DNA from: Nocardia exalbida NBRC 100660
GTDB lineage: Bacteria > Actinomycetota > Actinomycetes > Mycobacteriales > Mycobacteriaceae
Assembly: GCF_000308575.1 (NCBI RefSeq)
Contig: NZ_BAFZ01000093.1
Location: 46,663-110,662, forward strand
DNA length: 64,000 nt
Reading direction: 5' to 3'
This document shows, piece after piece, positions 1-7,155 of the stretch (position 1 is the first letter of the stretch; each line of letters opens with the position of its first letter). Both the position numbers and the translations under genes were made by a program. The notes under the pieces were generated by a model, which saw nothing but the letters and a program-made list of their open reading frames with translations, was not told where the DNA came from and did not search any database.

Positions 1-675
1 GACGCCGCCGCACAGCGCGATGGGATCACCGACCGCACGACCGAGTTCGCCTACCGCTGGAACGGCGCGCCCGACGTATCCGCGGCCCGGCTCCGGCAGG
101 TGGTCGCCGCCACCCCGCTCGCGCACTGGGCCGGTGTGCTCGGCACGCCGCAGCAGGCGGTGCGCGCCACGATCGACGACCGTTTCCGGCAGCCGGTCTT
201 CGACGGCTGGGTGGATGCCGCACTGGCGCAACGTGATTCGGCGTGGGCCCGAGCGCTGTTCGACGCGGGCGTGCCCACGGACCTGGCGATGCTGCGCAGG
301 CGAGAGCTGTTCGCGCTGTTGCCGCTGCCGGATCGGACCGCGCACCTGACGCGGCTGGACGGCTCCTGGCTCTCCGAGATCGAGGCGCTGCTGCCCGCGA
401 TGGGCCATCCGTGGCCGGAAGCGCTGGCCCAGCACGTGGTCCTGCTGCTGTTCGAGCGGGCGCGGGCGGCGGCGCGACGTCCCGAGACGCACGGCGCCGC
501 ACCGAACGCGCACCGGTCGCTGCTCACCGCGGCCGCAGTGCACCTTCCCGTCGCCGCCGCGGGCACAGTGACCGCGGTGGCCCGCCGATGCGACGATCCC
601 GCCTGGGAGCGGGCCTTCGACCAGCTCGCCCATGACCTCAACCACCGCTCGATGATGCTCGAGGAGCTGCAGTGA
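1..675 (+). CDS. DUF5691-like protein, C-terminal part (5' end outside window)
   Basis: The frame is open from base 1 to the TGA at 673-675, so only the last 224 residues are present. No catalytic motif is visible. The sequence is alpha-helical in character and rich in Ala, Leu and Arg. In many actinobacteria a DUF5691 protein sits directly before a MoxR-type ATPase, a DUF5682 protein and a VWA protein, and that order is seen here. The next gene starts with GTG at 672, overlapping this stop by 4 bases, so the two are translationally coupled. The family name rests on gene order plus general resemblance, not on a diagnostic motif. The biochemical function is unknown. Confidence 0.65.
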   Translation, partial: DAAAQRDGITDRTTEFAYRWNGAPDVSAARLRQVVAATPLAHWAGVLGTPQQAVRATIDDRFRQPVFDGWVDAALAQRDSAWARALFDAGVPTDLAMLRRRELFALLPLPDRTAHLTRLDGSWLSEIEALLPAMGHPWPEALAQHVVLLLFERARAAARRPETHGAAPNAHRSLLTAAAVHLPVAAAGTVTAVARRCDDPAWERAFDQLAHDLNHRSMMLEELQ

Positions 676-1772
676 CCACCACCGACCCGGCGCCGGATCT
701 GCTGCGCCCCCACGCCGAACAGGCATACGCCGACGAGCTGCGCGCCCTCGCCGCCGCCGACGACCGGCCCCGCCCGCCGTCCTGGCGACTGTCGCCCTGG
801 GCGGTGGTCACCTACCTGCTCGGCGGCTCCCTCCCCGACGGCACCGTGATCACCCCCAAGTACGTCGGCCCGCGCAGGCTCATGGAAGTGGCGGTGGCGA
901 CGCTGGCCACCGACCGGGCGCTGTTGCTGCTCGGTGTGCCGGGCACCGCCAAGACCTGGGTGTCGGAACATCTCTCCGCCGCCATCAGCGGTGCGTCGAC
1001 GCTGCTGGTGCAGGGCACCTCGGGCACGGCCGAGGAGGCCATTCGCTACGGCTGGAACTACGCGCGGCTGCTCGCGGAGGGGCCGAGCGAGGCGGCGCTG
1101 GTGCCGTCCCCGGTGCTCACGGCCATGCGGGCGGGCTCCATCGCCCGGCTCGAGGAGCTCACCCGCATCCCGTCGGACGTGCAGGACGCGCTGATCACCA
1201 TCCTGTCCGAGAAGACCTTACCGGTGCCCGAACTCGGCATTGAGGTGCAGGCCGCCAAGGGTTTCAACGTCATCGCCACCGCCAACGACCGCGACCGCGG
1301 GGTGAACGAGTTGTCCTCCGCGCTGCGCCGCCGGTTCAACACGGTGGTGTTGCCGCTGCCCGCGAGCGAGGACGAGGAGGTCGCCATCGTCAGCAGGCGG
1401 GTCGAGCAGCTCGGCGCCGCACTGGAACTGCCCACCGTGCCCGCGGCGGCCGAAGAGGTGCGGCGGGTGGTGCGGGTCTTCCGCGAGTTGCGCTCCGGCA
1501 GCACCGCCGACGGCCGGACCAAGCTCAAGTCGCCGTCCGGAACGCTGTCCACGGCCGAGGCGATCTCGGTGATCACCAACGGGATCGCGCTCTCGGCACA
1601 CTTCGGCGACGGCGTGCTGCGCGCCTCCGATATCGCGGGCGCGGTGCTCGGTTCGGTGATCAAGGATCCGGTGGCCGATGCGGTGGTGTGGACCGAGTAC
1701 CTGGAGGCCGTGATCCGCGAACGCCCCGACTGGGCGGATTTCTACCGCGCCTGCCGTGAGGTCAGCGGGTGA
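672..1772 (+). CDS. MoxR-type AAA+ ATPase
   Basis: This 366-residue protein is a MoxR-family AAA+ ATPase. Walker A (GVPGTAKT) is at residues 88-95. A Walker-B-type segment with an ELTR core lies near 161-164. Sensor-1 ATAND is at 202-206, followed by SSALRRRFN (215-223), which carries the arginine-finger region. MoxR proteins usually act with VWA-domain partners as chaperones that insert cofactors or remodel complexes; the VWA partner is the fourth gene here. GTG at 672 was chosen because it overlaps the upstream stop (GTGA). The downstream gene begins with the same type of overlap at 1769. It is cytoplasmic with no membrane segment. The client protein is unknown. Confidence 0.9.
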   Translation: MTTTDPAPDLLRPHAEQAYADELRALAAADDRPRPPSWRLSPWAVVTYLLGGSLPDGTVITPKYVGPRRLMEVAVATLATDRALLLLGVPGTAKTWVSEHLSAAISGASTLLVQGTSGTAEEAIRYGWNYARLLAEGPSEAALVPSPVLTAMRAGSIARLEELTRIPSDVQDALITILSEKTLPVPELGIEVQAAKGFNVIATANDRDRGVNELSSALRRRFNTVVLPLPASEDEEVAIVSRRVEQLGAALELPTVPAAAEEVRRVVRVFRELRSGSTADGRTKLKSPSGTLSTAEAISVITNGIALSAHFGDGVLRASDIAGAVLGSVIKDPVADAVVWTEYLEAVIRERPDWADFYRACREVSG

Positions 1773-4177
1773 CCTCCGGCACCGAAACCGCCGCGACGAC
1801 CAGGGTTTTCGGCATCCGCCACCATGGTCCCGGGTCGGCGCGCTCGTTGCGGCTGGCCTTGACGGCCTTCCGGCCCGACATGATTCTCATCGAGGGGCCC
1901 GCGGACGCCGATCCGCTGGTGGGCCTCGTCGCCGCCGAAGGGATGTCCCCGCCGGTCGCGCTGCTGGCCTACGTCCCCGACGCACCCGCCAAGGCCGCGT
2001 TCTGGCCCTACGCGGTGTTCTCCCCCGAATGGCAGGCGCTGCGCTACGCCGTGGACAACGACGTACCCGTGCGGTTCTGCGATCTGCCCGCCACCGTCAC
2101 GCTCGCGACGGAGGACGAGCCCGGCGACCGGTTCGATCCGCTGGCCGCGCTCGCCGAGGCGGGCGGCTACGACGACGCCGAACGCTGGTGGGACGCCGTC
2201 GTCGAGACCGTCCCGGACGCCGACGCGTTCGAGGCGATCACCGAGGCGATGGGCGCGCTGCGCGAATCCGTCGAGCACACGGGTGGCCGGGGCGACATGA
2301 TGCCGGAAACCGGCCCACCGGACGCGAACGAGAACCCGTCGAACGGCGAGGACGTCGAGACCGTCCACAACCCGCCTGCGGTCGACCTCACCGGGCAGCT
2401 CGCGGACGATTCGGGGCCGGAACCCGATTCGGTCGCGGAAGCGGTTGCCGATTCGCCGTCGCGCGAATCACCATCCGAGCCACTGGTGGTCGACGCCCAC
2501 ACGCTGCGGCGCGAGGCCTATATGCGCCAGACGATGCGCAAGGCGCTCGAGGACGGAGCGAGGCGGCTCGCGGTGGTGTGCGGTGCGTGGCACGCGCCCG
2601 CGCTCACCGGCGCACTCGGTCCCGCCGCGCCGGACGCCCGGTTGCTCAAAGGCCTGCCGAAGACCAAAGCCCGGCTCACCTGGGTGCCGTGGACGCATTC
2701 GCGGTTGTCCACGTCCTCCGGCTACGGCGCGGGGGTCACCTCCCCCGGCTGGTACCACCATCTGTTCACCGCGACCGAGCGGCCGATCGCCCGATGGCTG
2801 ACCAAGGTGGCCGGCGTGCTGCGCGCCCACGATCTGCCCGTCTCCAGCGCGCATGTCATCGAAGCCGTCCGGCTCGCCGACGCCCTCGCCGCGTTGCGCG
2901 CCCGCCCGCTCGCCGGTCTGTCGGAGGTCACCGAGGCCACGCGGTCGGTGCTGTGCGGCGGAGACGAGACGATGCTGCGGTTGGTGATCGGTGAACTCGT
3001 CGTCGGCGAGGCGCTCGGCGCCGTTCCGGAGCAGACGCCGACCGTGCCGCTGGACGCCGACCTGCGCGCCACCATCCGGTCGCTGCGGATGAAGCAGGAG
3101 CCCTCGATCCGCACCGTCGACCTGGATCTGCGCAAAGAACGCGAGGTCGAGCGGTCGCGTCTGTTGCACCGGCTGCGGGTCCTGGACATCGAGTGGGGCA
3201 CGCTCACCACCAGCGAGGTCCGCAGCACCGGCACCTTCCGGGAGACCTGGACGCTGCGATGGCATCCCGAGTACGCGATCTCGATCATCGAGGCCTCGCG
3301 CTGGGGCACCACCATCCGCAGTGCGGCGGAGTCGAAGATCCTCGACACCGCGAGCCGCGCCGACCGCTCGGTCGGCGAACTGACCGCCGCGCTGGAAGTC
3401 GCGCTGCTGGCCGACCTGGGCGGCGCCACGGACGGATTGATCGCCCGGCTGGAATCCACCGCGGCGCTCGACCACGACGTCACCCATCTGCTGGCCGCGC
3501 TGCCCGGCCTGATCCGGACACTGCGTTACGGCGACGTGCGCGGCACCGACACCAAGGCGCTGGCCCATGTCGCCGACGGGCTGCTGGTACGCATCTGCGC
3601 GGGCCTGTCGGCGGCGGTGACCGGATTGGACACCGACGCCGCCACCGAATTGCGCGGTCTCCTGGACGCGGCGCACACCGCCATCCACACCAGGGACGAC
3701 GACTGGGCCACCGGCGAGTGGCTGGCCGCGCTGCGCCGCGTCGCCGACCGCGACGACGTGCACGGCGCGCTGGTGGGGCGTGCCGTCCGTTTGCTCGCCG
3801 ACGCCGGCCGCATCGACGACGCCGAGGCCGCGCGGAGACTCTCCGCGGCGCTGTCGGTGGGCGCCACCGCCGCGGCCAAGGCGGCGTGGATCGACGGGTT
3901 TCTCGGCGGTCGCGGTCTGTTGCTGGTGCACGACCGGGAACTGTTGCGGCTCATCGACGGCTGGTTGCGCGGCCTCGGCGACGACACCTTCGTCGAAACC
4001 CTGCCGCTGCTGCGCCGCACCTTCGGCGCGTTCGAATCGGGCGAACGCCGCGCGATCGGGCAGGCGGTCCGCGACGGCGGATCCGTCGCCGCCACGTCGG
4101 CCGTCGCGGGCGTCGACGTCGACCGGGCCACAGCCGCGGTGCGCACCGCGGCGGAGATCTTGGGGGTGACGGTATGA
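1769..4177 (+). CDS. DUF5682 protein with TIKI/TraB/EreA-like GX2H motifs
   Basis: This 802-residue protein starts at the GTG that overlaps the MoxR stop. It has two GX2H motifs: GIRH in the N-terminal GIRHHGPGSAR and GAWH in CGAWHAPAL about 270 residues in. An early Glu lies in LIEGPADAD. The TIKI/TraB/PrgY superfamily, including EreA and ChaN-like members, is defined by two GX2H motifs and a conserved acidic residue that build a metal site, so this is probably a metalloenzyme of that fold. Between the motifs, residues about 165-235 are an acidic, low-complexity insert. The C-terminal half is helical and unassigned. Position between MoxR and VWA genes suggests that it is the effector or client of that chaperone pair. 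Substrate unknown. Confidence 0.75.
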   Translation: MTSGTETAATTRVFGIRHHGPGSARSLRLALTAFRPDMILIEGPADADPLVGLVAAEGMSPPVALLAYVPDAPAKAAFWPYAVFSPEWQALRYAVDNDVPVRFCDLPATVTLATEDEPGDRFDPLAALAEAGGYDDAERWWDAVVETVPDADAFEAITEAMGALRESVEHTGGRGDMMPETGPPDANENPSNGEDVETVHNPPAVDLTGQLADDSGPEPDSVAEAVADSPSRESPSEPLVVDAHTLRREAYMRQTMRKALEDGARRLAVVCGAWHAPALTGALGPAAPDARLLKGLPKTKARLTWVPWTHSRLSTSSGYGAGVTSPGWYHHLFTATERPIARWLTKVAGVLRAHDLPVSSAHVIEAVRLADALAALRARPLAGLSEVTEATRSVLCGGDETMLRLVIGELVVGEALGAVPEQTPTVPLDADLRATIRSLRMKQEPSIRTVDLDLRKEREVERSRLLHRLRVLDIEWGTLTTSEVRSTGTFRETWTLRWHPEYAISIIEASRWGTTIRSAAESKILDTASRADRSVGELTAALEVALLADLGGATDGLIARLESTAALDHDVTHLLAALPGLIRTLRYGDVRGTDTKALAHVADGLLVRICAGLSAAVTGLDTDAATELRGLLDAAHTAIHTRDDDWATGEWLAALRRVADRDDVHGALVGRAVRLLADAGRIDDAEAARRLSAALSVGATAAAKAAWIDGFLGGRGLLLVHDRELLRLIDGWLRGLGDDTFVETLPLLRRTFGAFESGERRAIGQAVRDGGSVAATSAVAGVDVDRATAAVRTAAEILGVTV

Positions 4178-4193
4178 GAGGTCAGGACAGGGC

Positions 4194-5351
4194 ATGAGTG
4201 GCGAAGCACAGTCCCGGCGATGGCGATTGGTGCTCGGCGCGGCCGCGGAGGAAGGACTGGGCGGGCTGGGCTCCGGCACGGACGCGGCCATGGATCGGGC
4301 GCTGTCGGCGCTGTACAACACCGATGACGAGACCTCGCCCGGCAAGCGCACCGGCGGTTTGCAGGGCTCGGCCCCGCGGGTGGCCCGCTGGCTCGGCGAC
4401 ATTCGCGGCTACTTCCCCGCCTCCGTCGTCGAGGTCATGCAGCGCGACGCCGTGGAACGGCTCGACCTCACCCAGTTGCTGCTGGAGCCGGAACTGCTCG
4501 AGGCGGTGGAGCCCGACGTGCACCTGGTCGGCACCCTGCTGAGCCTGAACCGGGTGATGCCCGAGACCACCAAGGCGACCGCGCGCATGGTGGTGGAGAA
4601 AGTGGTGCGGGAGATCGAGCAGCGCGTCGCGGCGCGGACCGTCGCCGCGGTCTCCGGTGCGCTGAACCGCGCTGCCCGCGTCACCCGGCCGCGATTGCGG
4701 GACATCGACTGGGATCGCACGATTCGTAAGAACCTCGCCACCTACCTGCCCGAGCATCGCACCGTGGTCCCCGAACGCCTGGTCGGCTACGGCCGCAAGG
4801 CCCAAGCGGTGCGGCGCGATGTGGTGCTGGCCATCGATCAGTCCGGTTCGATGGCCGCCAGCGTCGTCTACGCGTCGGTGTTCGGCGCGGTGCTCGCCTC
4901 GATGCGGTCGCTACGCACCTCGATGGTGGTCTTCGACACCGAGATCGTCGATCTGACCGACAAACTCGACGACCCGGTGGAGGTGCTGTTCGGCACGCAA
5001 CTGGGCGGCGGCACCGACATCAACCGGGCTCTGGCCTACTGCCGGTCCCTGGTAACCCGCCCGGCCGAGACGTTGTTCGTCCTGATCTCCGACCTCTACG
5101 AGGGAGGCATCCGCGACGAGATGCTGCGCCGCGTCCGCTCGATGCAGGAGTCCGGCGTGCAGGTCGTCGTGCTGCTCGCGCTGTCCGACGACGGCGCGCC
5201 CGCCTTCGATCACGACAACGCCGCGGCACTCGCCGCGCTGGGCATCCCGGCGTTCGCGTGCACGCCCGACAAATTCCCGGAGCTACTGGCGCTGGCTCTC
5301 GATCGCGGCGACGTCCGGTCCTGGGCGAACGCCAACGCCGCCCACCACTGA
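4194..5351 (+). CDS. VWA (MIDAS) domain protein, MoxR partner
   Basis: 385 residues. The C-terminal half is a von Willebrand A domain with a complete metal-ion-dependent adhesion site: DQSGS at 215-219, the Thr of GGGTD at about 274 and Asp300 in LISDLYEGG. The N-terminal half is helical. VWA proteins encoded beside MoxR ATPases act as partners or adaptors in complex assembly. The ATG at 4194 has AGGACAGG just upstream and lies 16 bases after the DUF5682 stop, so it closes the four-gene operon. No signal peptide or transmembrane segment is visible, so a cytoplasmic location is expected. Confidence 0.9.
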   Translation: MSGEAQSRRWRLVLGAAAEEGLGGLGSGTDAAMDRALSALYNTDDETSPGKRTGGLQGSAPRVARWLGDIRGYFPASVVEVMQRDAVERLDLTQLLLEPELLEAVEPDVHLVGTLLSLNRVMPETTKATARMVVEKVVREIEQRVAARTVAAVSGALNRAARVTRPRLRDIDWDRTIRKNLATYLPEHRTVVPERLVGYGRKAQAVRRDVVLAIDQSGSMAASVVYASVFGAVLASMRSLRTSMVVFDTEIVDLTDKLDDPVEVLFGTQLGGGTDINRALAYCRSLVTRPAETLFVLISDLYEGGIRDEMLRRVRSMQESGVQVVVLLALSDDGAPAFDHDNAAALAALGIPAFACTPDKFPELLALALDRGDVRSWANANAAHH

Positions 5352-5389
5352 ATCGGCCTGCACAGCGCCATGACGGTCAGCGAAACGGA

Positions 5390-5408
5390 GGGCGCGCAAG
5401 CCGCGCCC
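5390..5408. terminator. Hairpin between convergent genes
   Basis: GGGCGCG, a 5-base loop and CGCGCCC form a perfect 7-bp stem, 38 bases after the VWA stop and 8 bases beyond the stop of the minus-strand micro-ORF. It has no T-run. It could work in either direction, as is common in GC-rich actinobacteria. Confidence 0.45.
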
Positions 5409-5416
5409 GGAACGCG

Positions 5417-5509
5417 TCAGCCCGGGTAGCCCCCGGGGAATCCCCCCAGCAGGGAGAACACTTGGATCGCAAGCGAAGACAGCAGATCCACGATCGTCAT
5501 CGGTTCCAC
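5417..5509 (-). CDS. Putative 30-residue hydrophobic peptide
   Basis: A short minus-strand frame begins at GTG (5509-5507), with AAGGAG at 5520-5515, 5 bases upstream. An in-frame ATG at 5500 would shorten it to 27 residues. The product has one hydrophobic stretch (SLAIQVFSLLGG) and a Gly/Pro-rich tail ending GGYPG. It lies about 100 bases downstream of the PAP2 phosphatase on the same strand. The ribosome-binding site and spacing are convincing, but nothing identifies a family. It could be a membrane micropeptide or a chance frame. It is too short for ordinary gene callers. Confidence 0.4.
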   Translation of the reverse strand: MEPMTIVDLLSSLAIQVFSLLGGFPGGYPG

Positions 5510-5607
5510 GGCAACTCCTTGTCCGGGCGGGCGAACAGGACGGCTCTGCGATCGTACGCGCCGCGGCGGGCTTTTCCGGGCATCGCCGCCGGGCGTGTGC
5601 GCAACCG

Positions 5608-6429
5608 CTACGAGCTGGTCGCGACGGGTTTCTTCGAGACGGGACCCATCACGCCCCAGGCGGTGGCCGCCGCGGGGACCACGAAGGGATGCAGGGCGGC
5701 GGACACCGCCAGCAACGCGACAGCGACCACCGTGTCCAGCCAGTAGTGGTTGGCGGTGCCCACCACCACGACCGTGGTCAGCACCGGATGGGCCAGCGCG
5801 AGCCAGCGCCACGACGTGCGAGTCGCGGCGACTACCGCCACCCCGAGCAGCAGCGCCCAGCCGACGTGCAGCGAAGGCATGGCCGCGAACTGATTGGACA
5901 GCCCGCCGGAATCGGCGTCGCCGTAGACGGATTGGCCGTACCGGGCGGCCAGATCGATGAACCCCTGATCGGGCAGCATGCGCGGCGGCGCGAGCGGGAC
6001 CAGTATGTGCACCACGAGCGCGGCGCCGGTCAGCGCCACCATGAGGTTCCTGGTCCAGCGGTAGTGACCCGGGCGAAACACCCACAGCCACAGCAGGACC
6101 CCGACGGCTACGGTGAAATGCGCACTGGCGTAGTAGAAGTTGGCCGGAACGGCGAGGAACTCGCGGTCCAGGAACAACGACTGAATCGTGCGCTCGTCCG
6201 GCAGGCCGAGCCGTCTTTCGAAGCCGAGCAGACCGTGCGCGTTGGCCATAGCGCGCCCGGTGTCGTCGGCGGTGACCAGCCGTCCCGCGCGATAGCCGAG
6301 GTAGAGGACCGTGATGAGGACGAGCTGCCCGACCGCCTCGCCGCCGCGTCCGCGAACAGCCGCCCGCACCCGTTCGACGACTCCGCCCGGCGCGAACTCC
6401 AGTCCGGCGCCGTAGTCCACAGCGACCAT
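5608..6429 (-). CDS. PAP2-superfamily membrane phosphatase / inositol-phosphotransferase-like
   Basis: 273 residues with several transmembrane segments. The C-terminal acid-phosphatase-like signature is PLAPPRM (145-151), PSLHVGW (185-191) and NHYWLD (227-232). This spacing is typical of the Aur1/Ipt1-like branch of PAP2 proteins, which act on lipid phosphates or transfer phosphoinositol at the membrane face. The ATG at 6429 is preceded by GGAAGGAGG at an ideal distance. It is a monocistronic minus-strand gene apart from the micro-ORF downstream. The true substrate (phosphatidate, prenyl diphosphate or inositol lipid) cannot be read from sequence. Confidence 0.8.
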   Translation of the reverse strand: MVAVDYGAGLEFAPGGVVERVRAAVRGRGGEAVGQLVLITVLYLGYRAGRLVTADDTGRAMANAHGLLGFERRLGLPDERTIQSLFLDREFLAVPANFYYASAHFTVAVGVLLWLWVFRPGHYRWTRNLMVALTGAALVVHILVPLAPPRMLPDQGFIDLAARYGQSVYGDADSGGLSNQFAAMPSLHVGWALLLGVAVVAATRTSWRWLALAHPVLTTVVVVGTANHYWLDTVVAVALLAVSAALHPFVVPAAATAWGVMGPVSKKPVATSS

Positions 6430-7116
6430 CGCGCGGCCTCCTTCCCCGTTGAGTCAGGCCGTTTACCGAGAATTAAGTGGAGTGGTAACCTCCGTTTAAC
6501 CTAACACTACGAAACCGACAACTTCAGCAAGATGTGACGGGACAGACAGCGGCACGCCGAGGAACGAGTTCGCTTGCGACACAAGTGAACTCGCGATTCG
6601 TGCCGCCCGCTCGGAGGGCATCGGTACTGGTGTCACCGGGTACGCGGAGGCTGTGCTGAAGCGATGTATTGCCGTCCGGTGCCCGCTCGAAGCGGACTGA
6701 TCCCTGATGCCGTTACCGATGATCGCGGCTGAGTCCAGATCGGCGGCGGTTCCGGCCGACCCACGATGTGATCGCCGGGAGGACGCAGTCGTCTTCGGGA
6801 ACACGGTCACCGTGGCACACCCCGGGCGAGTACCGGGGCCTGTCACCGACCGGCCGATCCGTCACCGACAACGCGATGTTCATCGTCCGCTTCGCCGACG
6901 ACCGAGTCACCGAGCGATCCGGGAGGGCGTGGACGGCTTCGCACAGATGCGACAACTCGGCGGTGAACCGCCCCCCGGGTCGGCGACCCGCCGCGCGAAC
7001 GCCACCGCCTTGTTCCCCGTTTCGGCGCAACGCCGGCGAACGCACCCGAGTCGCCGTTGTTCACCCGAATGCGTCGCGAGGTGCGAACCCGCCTGTTCCG
7101 GGCCGCCAAACCGCCG
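6430..7116. other. Gene-poor 690-bp interval
   Basis: The first 100 bases (6430-6530) are relatively AT-rich and probably hold the PAP2 promoter. The remainder contains short open frames on both strands, but none has a convincing ribosome-binding site, codon bias or recognisable family. A small inverted repeat (CCCCGG...CCGGGG) lies near 6821-6839. I see no RNA gene. Some of it may be a decayed gene. Confidence 0.4.
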
Positions 7117-7147
7117 CGTGCGGCGCACGCTGGACGTGCGCCGCACG
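7117..7147 (-). terminator. Rho-independent-type hairpin after ABC permease
   Basis: Perfect 12-bp stem (CGTGCGGCGCAC paired with GTGCGCCGCACG) and 7-base loop, starting 9 bases after the permease stop codon on the minus strand. It is GC-rich without a T-run, as is common in actinobacteria. Confidence 0.65.
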
Positions 7148-7155
7148 GGCGGCTC

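Noticed and set aside
6496..6846. A 116-codon minus-strand frame in the gene-poor gap
   Set aside because: No ribosome-binding site, no recognisable domain and poor codon pattern; it reads through the presumed PAP2 promoter.
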